This document shows positions 1-6,173 of a stretch of DNA of 6,173 nucleotides, piece after piece. The notes under the pieces are model-generated. The model was not told where the DNA came from. It saw only the letters and a program-made list of their open reading frames with translations, and searched no databases. Source of the DNA: Bacteroidota bacterium. Its GTDB lineage: Bacteria; Bacteroidota; Bacteroidia; Bacteroidales; Prolixibacteraceae. The position numbers and the translations under genes were made by a program. The stretch lies in NCBI GenBank assembly GCA_023393265.1, contig JAEWME010000196.1, positions 1-6,173 on the forward strand, given 5' to 3'. How positions within the stretch are numbered: position 1 is the first letter of the stretch; each line of letters starts with the position of its first letter.

Positions 1-469
1 TTCGAAAAACATGGTGCTACCGCTTGAACAACAGCTAAAAATTTTCGAGCAAAAGACCGGCTCTGCCATATTGGTGGCGCTTTTGTTGGGTGCCACAGCA
101 GCCGGAGCGTCGGAAAACGATTTGCAAATCCTGAAAAAATTCTCGGCATACTTCGGCATGGCTTATCAGATCAAGGACGACCTCGACGAATACCGCGAAT
201 CGAACGAACATACGCAGGTGGCCGATTACCCGCTGATGCTATCCATTCTTTCTGAAAATGCACCGGATTTGGCCGTTGAGGATATTCAGATTGCCTACGC
301 ACGCAACGACAAGCAACAGGTTGCCGATTGGATTGAAGCAAATCAGATTGTAAAAGTGGCAGAAGAACTTTTGGCAGCACATACCACAAAAGCCTACGAC
401 GAACTGGGCAAACTGCAAAACCTGAAAATGAAGCTCAGTCTTTGCACAGTGCTGGGCAAAATCTTCTAA
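1..469 (+). CDS. Polyprenyl (isoprenyl) diphosphate synthase, C-terminal part, 5' truncated by window edge
   Basis: Partial gene, open from base 2 to the TAA at 467-469; about 155 residues are visible and roughly the first half of a normal 300-350 residue enzyme is missing. The family joins isopentenyl diphosphate units head to tail onto an allylic diphosphate, giving chains for quinones or carotenoids in the cytoplasm. Two landmarks are seen: KTG (bases 53-61), which precedes an Ala/Leu-rich helix, and the second aspartate-rich region GMAYQIKDDLDEY (about 155-193), matching the family pattern GxxxQxxDDxxD except that the last position is Glu, with an Asp just before it. The usual following GKxxGxDLxxGKxTLP stretch is absent; ESNEHTQVADYPLMLSIL stands there instead. 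The enzyme is therefore divergent and its product length cannot be told. The ATG at 11 is internal, not the start. It is convergent with the CAZyme operon and shows no functional link to it. Confidence 0.82.
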   Translation, partial: SKNMVLPLEQQLKIFEQKTGSAILVALLLGATAAGASENDLQILKKFSAYFGMAYQIKDDLDEYRESNEHTQVADYPLMLSILSENAPDLAVEDIQIAYARNDKQQVADWIEANQIVKVAEELLAAHTTKAYDELGKLQNLKMKLSLCTVLGKIF

Positions 470-480
470 ATTTTAGCGCA

Positions 481-518
481 TAAAAAGCAAAAAGGACAAA
501 CGGCATGCGCTTGTCCTT
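481..518 (-). terminator. Intrinsic terminator of the GH43-esterase-GH2 operon
   Basis: A perfect 8-bp inverted repeat, AAGGACAA at 492-499 and TTGTCCTT at 511-518, encloses an 11-base loop. Read on the minus strand the stem runs straight into TTTTTGCTTTTTA (down to 481), the U-rich tail of an intrinsic terminator, about 20 bases after the GH2 stop codon. On the plus strand the A-rich side precedes the hairpin and no T-run follows it, so it should work poorly for the polyprenyl synthase gene. Confidence 0.75.
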
Positions 519-539
519 CCAAACTATCGCTAGTTAAAC

Positions 540-3011
540 TTATTTTACAGCAATTTCGATCTCTGCTTTTTCCAGTCCTACCGATTCTGCGGTCAGCTTT
601 ATTTTTCCTGATTTTCCGGTTGGTCTCAGCACAACCAGGCATTTCCCTTTGAAACTGGTGACTTTGGGAGTTTGGAAACTCTTCATGTCGGTCGGATTGC
701 CGTTCTCAACGCCAGCAAGTGTGCAGTCACCGCCAATCGTAAAATTCACCGGAAGAGCTGCGTCCGGAACCAGTTGACCTGCTTCGTCGGTTACTTCAAC
801 GGTAACGTATGCAAGGTCATTCCGGTCGGCACGGATTTCCGTTCTGTCTGCGGTCAGTCTTATTTTTGCTGCTTCGCTGGTGGTCTTCAGGATTTTTGTT
901 TCAACGTCATTGCCGTCCTGCATTCCGATGGCTTTCAATTCACCAGCTTCATAGGGAACGATGAAGGTGGCAGTCAGTTTTGTTTCTGCTGAAACCGGTT
1001 GTGTGCCGATGGCTTTTCCGTTCAGCTCCAACCTCACCTGCGGATAGTTCGAGTAAACATTCACGTACATCAGTTTCCCTTCATTTCCTTTCCAGTTCCA
1101 GCTTTGCTGTTCGTTTGGCCATCCCCAGTAGCTCACCAGTTCCTTTTTGTCGTCGGGCACTGGAGCATGAACTGCCATTTCCAACTTGCTGATTTTCCAA
1201 ACCACATCGCGGTAATACGACTGTGGCTTTTTAAACCCGCAAACGTCGATGTCGCCACAATAGGCGTTGTACCAGGGCCAGCCGGGCGAAAATTGCGGTT
1301 TGGCGTCTTTTTCGGAAATAATGGCGTGCCCAATACCGGCTTCGCCATAGTAGTCCATCGCCGTCCAGACGAAATCGCCCAGTGCATACGGATGTTTCTC
1401 AACCATTTGCCAGTTTTCCAGAGCTTCCATTGCAACCGATTCGGTTCCGATCATCATGCGGTCGGGGTATTTTTCGTGGTCGGGCTCGTAGCGGCGCCAC
1501 TGGTAATTGTATCCTCCCACATCAAGCAGCGCAAACGCCGGGGCAGTGGCTTCCCACGGGCGTCCCTGGTGATCCCAGAATTCGCAGATTGCTTCGGTTA
1601 CCGGTCGCGTTTGATCCAGGTTTTTGACGATGTCGTACAGCTCCTTCGTAATTTTCAATCCTGAAGTGTCGGCCCGTTCGTTGATTTCGTTGCCAATGCT
1701 CCACAAAATAACCGATGGGTGGTTCCGATCGCGCAACACCATCGATTCGAGATCGGCCCGGTGGTATTTGTCGAAATAGCGGTTGTAATCCTCCGGATTC
1801 TTGGGGCGCTGCCACTGGTCGAAAGCTTCATCGATGACCAAAACGCCGAGCCTGTCGCAGGCATCGAGAAATTGCTGCGAAGGTGGATTGTGGCTTGTCC
1901 TGATGGCGTTGAAACCGAATTTTTTCATCAGTTCCACACGACGTTCTTCAGCGCGGTCGATGGTAGCCGAACCCAGCGGGCCGTTGTCGTGGTGCATGCA
2001 GCCGCCCTTCAGCAGCAGAGGTTCTCCGTTCAGCAGGAAACCTTTTTCGGCGCTAAATTCAAGTTTCCGGATACCAAAAACAGTGCTCTTTTTGTCGACA
2101 ACCATTCCCTTGTATTTAATTTCGCTCACGACCGTGTAGAGGACCGGCGTTTCCGGCGACCAAAGTTTCGGACCCGAAATATTCAGCGTTTGCGTGGTTT
2201 TGTTATCTCCGCCTGAAGTTGTTTTGATGTCGGAATTCGTTTGTGCAACAGGTTGGTTGTCGGGCGACAGAATTTGTGTTGAAACGGTAACGTCCACGTC
2301 GCCGGTAGTGATGTTGTCAACCGAAGTTTCTACCTGTACGGTTGCCTGCTGTGCCGTAACTTCAGGAGTGGTAACAAAAATGCCCCAGACCGGAATGTTA
2401 ACGAATTCGGTTGTAATCAGTTTTACGTGGCGGTAAATGCCCGAACCGCTGTACCAGCGACTTGTTTTTCCGAGGTTTTTCACCTTCACTGTCAACACAT
2501 TTTTTTCTCCTGAATGTTTGATGTAGGGTGTGAGGTTGAAATAAAATGGTGTGTATCCGTAGGCATGAAAACCAACATGTTGCGCATTGATCCACACGTC
2601 GGCTTCCTGGTAAACACCGTCGAAATAAACCTGTATTTTCTTGTTTTTTGCCGATTTATCCAGTGTGAATGTTTTTCTGTACCAGCCAACTTCGCCAACG
2701 GTAAAACCGGTAGCTGTTCCGCCAATGCTGTTTTTGGTGAAGGGGCCAATTTGTGTGGTGTCTTTACTTGCAGGAAGGTCTTCGATGGTCCAGTCGTGGG
2801 GCAGGTCGAGTGTACACCACTGCGAGTCGTCGAAATCCATGGCTTCTGCTCCCGGGATGTTGCCGCGATAAAATTTCCAGCCACTGTCAAAATTCATTTC
2901 GCGGTCCGAAAAATCTTTTTTGCGCTGGCATCCTGCTACAAGAATCAGGATAAACAAACCTTGCAGAAGATGGGAAAGCGCTGATTCCAGGGTATAATTT
3001 TTTTGTTTCAT
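540..3011 (-). CDS. GH2 family glycoside hydrolase lipoprotein, probable beta-galactosidase
   Basis: Complete 823-residue protein. Its N-terminus has a hydrophobic stretch (12-27) ending in the lipobox LVAGC with Cys28, so it should be a lipoprotein; the following QRKKD is basic and lacks the acidic lipoprotein export signal of Bacteroidota surface proteins, which suggests the periplasmic face. Domains in order are a GH2 sugar-binding jelly roll (about 40-200), an immunoglobulin-like domain (about 205-315), a TIM barrel (about 320-610), a DUF4982-like domain (about 645-705, YSNYPQVRLELNGK) and a GH2 C-terminal domain 5-like module (about 715-823). The acid/base is expected at Glu442 (SIGNE) and the nucleophile at Glu524 (MIGTES); both are present. 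GH2 enzymes are retaining exo-glycosidases and this architecture is common among Bacteroidota beta-galactosidases, but beta-glucuronidase or beta-mannosidase activity is not excluded. The start 18 bases after the preceding esterase stop implies co-transcription; it is the last gene before the terminator. Confidence 0.93.
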   Translation of the reverse strand: MKQKNYTLESALSHLLQGLFILILVAGCQRKKDFSDREMNFDSGWKFYRGNIPGAEAMDFDDSQWCTLDLPHDWTIEDLPASKDTTQIGPFTKNSIGGTATGFTVGEVGWYRKTFTLDKSAKNKKIQVYFDGVYQEADVWINAQHVGFHAYGYTPFYFNLTPYIKHSGEKNVLTVKVKNLGKTSRWYSGSGIYRHVKLITTEFVNIPVWGIFVTTPEVTAQQATVQVETSVDNITTGDVDVTVSTQILSPDNQPVAQTNSDIKTTSGGDNKTTQTLNISGPKLWSPETPVLYTVVSEIKYKGMVVDKKSTVFGIRKLEFSAEKGFLLNGEPLLLKGGCMHHDNGPLGSATIDRAEERRVELMKKFGFNAIRTSHNPPSQQFLDACDRLGVLVIDEAFDQWQRPKNPEDYNRYFDKYHRADLESMVLRDRNHPSVILWSIGNEINERADTSGLKITKELYDIVKNLDQTRPVTEAICEFWDHQGRPWEATAPAFALLDVGGYNYQWRRYEPDHEKYPDRMMIGTESVAMEALENWQMVEKHPYALGDFVWTAMDYYGEAGIGHAIISEKDAKPQFSPGWPWYNAYCGDIDVCGFKKPQSYYRDVVWKISKLEMAVHAPVPDDKKELVSYWGWPNEQQSWNWKGNEGKLMYVNVYSNYPQVRLELNGKAIGTQPVSAETKLTATFIVPYEAGELKAIGMQDGNDVETKILKTTSEAAKIRLTADRTEIRADRNDLAYVTVEVTDEAGQLVPDAALPVNFTIGGDCTLAGVENGNPTDMKSFQTPKVTSFKGKCLVVLRPTGKSGKIKLTAESVGLEKAEIEIAVK

Positions 3012-3029
3012 CTGCTTGCTTTAAGTTGG

Positions 3030-4418
3030 TTACCATTTGTCGGTGCGGAAAGGGGCGAGCGGCAAACCTTCGCTGCTAAACACATCGGGCATGGTGGTGT
3101 CGTCGAAACAAAAGCGCACGGCAACCGGATCTTTTACCTCTTTGGAAGAAAGAACGATATCTTTCCCGTCGATTTTGGCTGTAGCAGGAACAAATTTCTG
3201 GTCGGCACCCGCAATCAGGAATTTTTCAGGCGTTTTCGCGGTGCACTTCAAGCCCGAAACGACATCGCTGAAAGTCAGCCTTACTTTGCCCTTTTCTACC
3301 TGCATCGATTGATAAGCCGGACTTTTATAAGCGCCCATGTTTTGCTTATAGGTTTCGGCCAGCGCATAGTTGGCCAGTCGTTTGCCCACATTCAGTTTGT
3401 CTTTCGGGTGAATGTCCTTGATGTTGTCGACCAAATCGGAGATAACAACCATCCCGGTATTCGGAACTGTTTTGGCTGCTACCGACTGTTGCTCGCGCAG
3501 GTACTCCGAAGTTCCCTTGTCGCCGTAGTCGTAGGGGGCGATCTGTACAAAATAGAACGGAAAATCTTTTCCAAAATCAGCGCGCCAGCTTTCGATCAGC
3601 GTTTTCATCAGTTTTGAATAGATCGGGTAATTTCCGCAGTTCGATTCTCCCTGGTACCAGATTGCACCGGCAATGCCATAAGGGACAAACGGATAAATCA
3701 TCGAATTGTATAAAGCTCCTGCGGTTCGGGGCCACCAGTCGAAATGTTCGTTGTATTTGGATTGGTTAAGCTCCGGATCATTTTCAACCCGGCTTTTTTC
3801 GATCCAAACCTCCGCCGGAGTGCCGCCCCATGCCGAAACGATAATCCCCACCGGAACATTGAGTTTTTGCTGCAATTCGCGGGCAAAGAAATAGCCCACT
3901 GCACTGGTATTGCGCATGGTTTCGGGCGTGCAGGGCGTCCAGGTAGCATGGCAGTCCTGCTGCGGAAATTCTGCACCAATTTTTTGTACCTGGAAAATGC
4001 GGATGTTCGGGTGATTGGCTTGTGCCGCTTCTTCTTCGCCGTTGATCAGTTTCCAGGTCACATTCATTTCCATGTTCGACTGTCCGCTGCAAATCCATAC
4101 TTCGCCAAGCATCACATTTTTCAGTTCAACGCCGCCATTGCCAATGATTTTAACGGAGTAGGGGCCTCCAGCGCCAATGGTATTAATGGCTGTTTTCCAT
4201 TCCGAACTGTTGTCGGCTTTAACTTTCACGGTGTCGCTGCTGTTCCAGCTTGCTACAATTTTCACCGTTTCGCCCGGATCGGACCATCCCCAGATGGCAA
4301 CTTTCGAATTTTGCTGAAGTACCATGTTGTCGGAAAAAACCGAAGGAAGAATGATTCTTGCGAACATGGTCGTAGTAAAGGCAAGTGTAATCAGGAAGGT
4401 TAAAAGAGTTTTTTTCAT
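3030..4418 (-). CDS. Sialate O-acetylesterase-like (SASA family) secreted carbohydrate esterase
   Basis: Complete 462-residue protein. The N-terminus, MKKTLLTFLITLAFTTTMFA, is a clear Sec signal peptide with likely cleavage after Ala20 and no lipobox, so the enzyme is exported to the periplasm or beyond. It belongs to the SGNH/GDSL-like sialate O-acetylesterase family (PF03629), which removes acetyl groups from sugars; bacterial members inside CAZyme clusters often act on plant glycans rather than sialic acid. Visible motifs are SGQSNM with nucleophile Ser114, AWGGTPAEVW (196-205), WYQGESN (254-260) and DIHPKDK with catalytic His337. Around 20-100 lies a beta-rich region (LPSVFSDNMVLQQ) typical of the family's N-terminal accessory domain, and the C-terminus forms another beta-rich region. 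Length is usual for single-catalytic-domain members. It is preceded by a 103-base gap after the GH43 gene and followed 18 bases later by GH2. The leader is A-rich with no Shine-Dalgarno site. The true acetylated substrate is unknown. Confidence 0.93.
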   Translation of the reverse strand: MKKTLLTFLITLAFTTTMFARIILPSVFSDNMVLQQNSKVAIWGWSDPGETVKIVASWNSSDTVKVKADNSSEWKTAINTIGAGGPYSVKIIGNGGVELKNVMLGEVWICSGQSNMEMNVTWKLINGEEEAAQANHPNIRIFQVQKIGAEFPQQDCHATWTPCTPETMRNTSAVGYFFARELQQKLNVPVGIIVSAWGGTPAEVWIEKSRVENDPELNQSKYNEHFDWWPRTAGALYNSMIYPFVPYGIAGAIWYQGESNCGNYPIYSKLMKTLIESWRADFGKDFPFYFVQIAPYDYGDKGTSEYLREQQSVAAKTVPNTGMVVISDLVDNIKDIHPKDKLNVGKRLANYALAETYKQNMGAYKSPAYQSMQVEKGKVRLTFSDVVSGLKCTAKTPEKFLIAGADQKFVPATAKIDGKDIVLSSKEVKDPVAVRFCFDDTTMPDVFSSEGLPLAPFRTDKW

Positions 4419-4521
4419 TGGTATGTGTTTTTTACTGTTTTGTTCTTTTGATGATTGGCTAAAGCCGATTTTCCATATAGCTACTTTCTACCGACAACTG
4501 CGACTGGATACTGATTCCTTC

Positions 4522-5646
4522 TTATCTCAGGCTCCAACTGTCTTTCCAGTACAACTTTGGCACATCCTTTTCAAAGGTAACCGGCAGCCAGATGTATCGT
4601 CCGTCGATCGGGTTTTCCGGCGTCCAGCGGTCGCCCATAAAAATGTACTGGTCGCTTGTTCCGGGTACTTTCAGCACAAAAGTGCTCTGCGAATGAAACG
4701 TCAGTTCCGAATCCTTCCCTTCAGCCGGGTTACCTAGCTCTTTCCACGGTCCGAAAATGTGGTCGGCAACGGCTGATCGTGCTGCATTGGGTGCCCAACC
4801 GGTACAGTCGGAAGCAAAAATATAGTATTTCCCGTTTCGCTTGAACAGGGTTGCTCCTTCCATGTACCTGTCAGGAAAAACCCTGATGTATTCTCCTGAT
4901 TCGGAAAGATAATCGTCGGTCAGTTTAGAGATATGCAGGGCGCTGTTTTCTTCGGAAGAGTAGAGGTGGTAAGCCGTTCCGTCATCGTCGGTAAACAGGT
5001 TCATGTCGCGGGCCATTTGTCCGCCCCGAAAGTCGCGCCCCAGAATATTGACCGTATCCACCGGAGCGGGCAGACAGCCTTTTCCTCCGCAATAACTCGG
5101 TTTAATGTCGGCAGCCAGTGGTTTTTTGTGGCAAGCCTGAACGTTAACAGGCCAGAAACCGGCATTGGGACGAAAACTTTTCAGGTAGGTGAACGGACCG
5201 GCAGGAGTGTCGGCTACGGCAACGCCACTTCGGGCAGCATCATAGCCTTTGTCTTTCAGTTCGAGGTGAAACCACATCACGAACTTCCCGGTTTTGCGGT
5301 TGTAAATAACTTTAGGCCGTTCCAGAATACAGCCTTTGGCAATGTCGCTCTGCGGATTGTCGTCTACCCGTAAGGCAATGCCTTCGTTTTTCCAGTTGTA
5401 AAGATCTTTCGAAGAGTAGCAACTTACACCCACCTGAGCGGTGTTGCCAGCTTTTCCGGCTATTTTATGTTCGCCATACCAGTAATAAGTACCGTTATAT
5501 TCCAGGATGCCGCCGCCATGTGCGTTAATGTGAATTCCTTCATTGTCGTTCCAGGTTTCTCCGGGAGAAAAATGGGCGTAGGTTTGTGCTTTCAGTAAAA
5601 TAAATGCACCAGAAAATAGCAGTGACAGAAGTATTCGGGAAAGCAT
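4522..5646 (-). CDS. GH43 family glycosidase, exo-beta-1,3-galactanase-like branch, secreted
   Basis: The protein has 374 residues from the ATG at 5646-5644. This start is chosen because it directly begins a signal peptide (MLSRILLSLLFSGAFILLKAQ, cleavage near residue 20), while the in-frame TTG at 5709 would add 21 residues and lies in the -33 promoter element. The five-bladed propeller hallmarks are present: HGGGILEYNGTYYWYGEHK (about 43-61), ILERPKVIYN with Glu109, ARDMNLFTDDDGTAYHLYSSE (about 212-232), YMEGATLFK with Glu263, the CTGWAPNAARS segment (about 281) and HSQSTFVL with Gln320. This matches the GH43 branch of subfamilies 24 and 34, which includes exo-beta-1,3-galactanases and arabinofuranosidases acting on arabinogalactan. 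The usual GH43 Asp base of blade one is replaced by the HGGG region. An insert around 160-212 carries three cysteines. It is the first gene of the probable three-gene operon. The family call is firm; subfamily and substrate are inferred. Confidence 0.88.
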   Translation of the reverse strand: MLSRILLSLLFSGAFILLKAQTYAHFSPGETWNDNEGIHINAHGGGILEYNGTYYWYGEHKIAGKAGNTAQVGVSCYSSKDLYNWKNEGIALRVDDNPQSDIAKGCILERPKVIYNRKTGKFVMWFHLELKDKGYDAARSGVAVADTPAGPFTYLKSFRPNAGFWPVNVQACHKKPLAADIKPSYCGGKGCLPAPVDTVNILGRDFRGGQMARDMNLFTDDDGTAYHLYSSEENSALHISKLTDDYLSESGEYIRVFPDRYMEGATLFKRNGKYYIFASDCTGWAPNAARSAVADHIFGPWKELGNPAEGKDSELTFHSQSTFVLKVPGTSDQYIFMGDRWTPENPIDGRYIWLPVTFEKDVPKLYWKDSWSLR

Positions 5647-5679
5647 TTTACGTTTGGTTTGAAGTCGGTTAATTAGTTG

Positions 5680-5710
5680 TAAAGATAAAACCTTCAGGAT
5701 AAATGGCAAA
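5680..5710 (-). promoter_or_regulatory. Predicted Bacteroidota-type promoter of the GH43 operon
   Basis: Read on the minus strand, TTTG at 5710-5707 is followed by 19 bases and then TATCTTTA at 5687-5680. This matches the Bacteroidota vegetative form (TTTG near -33, about 19 bases, TAnnTTTG near -7) with one mismatch in the last base. Transcription would start near 5675, leaving a leader of about 30 bases before the ATG at 5646. It supports that start codon over the upstream TTG, which is part of the -33 box. Confidence 0.6.
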
Positions 5711-5730
5711 TGAAAGGGAGGCTCGCTATT

Positions 5731-5759
5731 TATTTGGATTATCCTAAAATATTTGGATT
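5731..5759. repeat. Short direct repeat TATTTGGATT (two copies, 19-base period)
   Basis: TATTTGGATT occurs exactly at 5731-5740 and 5750-5759, separated by ATCCTAAAA. The pair covers the last codons and stop of the zinc-ribbon gene and ends about 20 bases upstream of the -33 box of the GH43 promoter. The period is close to two helical turns, as in tandem operator half-sites. An operator role is inference; chance repetition in AT-rich DNA is possible. Confidence 0.4.
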
Positions 5760-6041
5760 CTCTTCATCAGGAACGAAAAACTCTACTTTGCCGCATTGGG
5801 GACAAACATACAAATCGAACGATTCCTTGTTGGTGAACACGCCCGTGAGAAACCCTTCGTGAAACCTGAAATTACCGGCATATCGCATGGGCACGGCGCA
5901 GCGCAGACAGTCAATTTCGCGGCTTCCGCCCGTGTCTTCTTTTATCTCAACAACTTTGTTGTCGGTGAAACTATATTCGCAGTTCCAGCACAAATCGAAG
6001 TTATCTTCCACTTCCGCCTGACAGTTTGGGCAAATTTTCAT
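5739..6041 (-). CDS. Small protein with two zinc ribbons, function unknown
   Basis: Complete 100-residue soluble protein with no signal peptide or membrane segment, so cytoplasmic. Eight cysteines form four CxxC knuckles: CPNC (4-7) with CWNC (18-21), making a compact N-terminal zinc ribbon, and CLRC (45-48) with CPQC (80-83), making a second ribbon with a 31-residue span between knuckles holding FRFHEGFLTGVF. An acidic linker (about 29-43) joins them. The second half resembles the small zinc-ribbon proteins annotated as nucleic-acid-binding or DUF2082-like and ends with the typical CGKVEFF strand. The family's job is not known to me; metal binding is the only safe prediction. The start is fixed by the CPNC knuckle immediately after MKI. 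It begins 13 bases after the esterase stop, so it is probably co-transcribed with that gene, and it ends 92 bases before the GH43 start, with a predicted promoter between. Confidence 0.85.
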   Translation of the reverse strand: MKICPNCQAEVEDNFDLCWNCEYSFTDNKVVEIKEDTGGSREIDCLRCAVPMRYAGNFRFHEGFLTGVFTNKESFDLYVCPQCGKVEFFVPDEENPNILG

Positions 6042-6054
6042 GGATGGTATCTTT

Positions 6055-6173
6055 TTATTTTTTGCTGCTGAAGTAGTTGCTCATGAAAAGCATTTGATAT
6101 TTTACCGAGTTGGTCCAGTACGGCCAGTTGTGCTCTCCGGGGCGTGTGATGTAATCGTGCGGAATGTTGCGGT
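6055..6173 (-). CDS. Putative esterase (esterase D / CE1-like), C-terminal 38 codons, 5' part beyond window
   Basis: Open minus-strand frame entering from the window edge (first full codon 6171-6169) and ending at the TAA at 6057-6055. The visible tail has HDYITRPGEHNWPYW followed by TNSVKYQMLFMSNYFSSKK. The pattern of a Gly-x-His-x-Trp-x-x-Trp turn near the C-terminus followed by an amphipathic helix is characteristic of the alpha/beta-hydrolase putative esterase family PF00756, in which this His (residue 14 of the fragment) belongs to the catalytic triad. Members in Bacteroidota CAZyme clusters include feruloyl and acetyl esterases (CE1), sometimes fused to other modules. The nucleophile serine, signal peptide and any extra domains lie outside the window, so substrate and cell location cannot be told. 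It is followed 13 bases later by the zinc-ribbon gene on the same strand. Confidence 0.72.
   Translation of the reverse strand, partial: RNIPHDYITRPGEHNWPYWTNSVKYQMLFMSNYFSSKK

Noticed and set aside
999..1664. Long plus-strand open frame (221 codons) opposite the GH2 gene
   Set aside because: It lies wholly antisense to a well-supported GH2 enzyme, has no recognisable domain and no leader signals; it is a shadow frame.
3744..4403. Plus-strand open frame (219 codons) opposite the SASA esterase gene
   Set aside because: Antisense to a gene with clear catalytic motifs; its residue make-up is that of a reverse-complement artefact.
4454..4469. Small inverted repeat (GGC-TAAA-GCC core) in the 103-base gap between the GH43 and SASA genes, possible terminator or attenuator
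   Set aside because: On the transcribed minus strand only a 3-bp core plus a mismatch-interrupted extension forms, with no following T-run; too weak to call.
4419..4521. Possible second promoter before the SASA esterase gene
   Set aside because: No TAnnTTTG-like element with a TTTG or TTG at proper spacing was found; the gap is AT-rich near the start codon only, so read-through from the GH43 promoter is simpler.
5736..5744. GGATTATCC palindrome at the zinc-ribbon stop codon
   Set aside because: Only nine bases and partly created by coding sequence; not enough to claim an operator or a terminator by itself.

Overview
The window reads as a chromosomal piece from a member of the Bacteroidota, probably an environmental Bacteroidales/Marinilabiliales-type polysaccharide degrader (the order is inferred from gene style only). 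The signs are a set of secreted CAZymes typical of that phylum, signal peptides ending in ...AQ, A-rich leaders without Shine-Dalgarno sites, and a match to the Bacteroidota promoter form TTTG-N19-TAnnTTTG. Base composition is moderate and even, and no mobile element, tRNA, rRNA or CRISPR array is visible.

Layout. Bases 1-469 (+) hold the C-terminal part of a divergent polyprenyl (isoprenyl) diphosphate synthase whose start lies outside the window. A 70-bp convergent gap follows, with a hairpin and T-tract that terminates the minus-strand operon. All the rest is coded on the minus strand. In transcription order this is: the last 38 codons of a putative esterase of the esterase D/CE1 type (6173-6055); a 100-residue protein with two predicted zinc ribbons (6041-5739); a secreted GH43 glycosidase of the exo-beta-1,3-galactanase-like branch (5646-4522); a secreted sialate-O-acetylesterase-like SGNH carbohydrate esterase (4418-3030); and a large GH2 lipoprotein, probably a beta-galactosidase (3011-540).

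How the genes fit together. GH43, the esterase and GH2 look like one transcription unit, with a recognisable promoter at 5680-5710 and a terminator at 481-518. Together they could deacetylate and trim a galactose-containing plant or algal glycan such as an arabinogalactan side chain; the substrate is inferred from family membership. The partial esterase upstream fits the same theme. No SusC/SusD pair or regulator lies in the window, so this may be the edge of a polysaccharide utilisation locus or an isolated CAZyme cluster. I see no clearly new biological system. The points most worth a second look are the zinc-ribbon gene set among the CAZymes, the unusual active-site residues and cysteine-bearing insert of the GH43, and a 10-bp direct repeat just upstream of the GH43 promoter.
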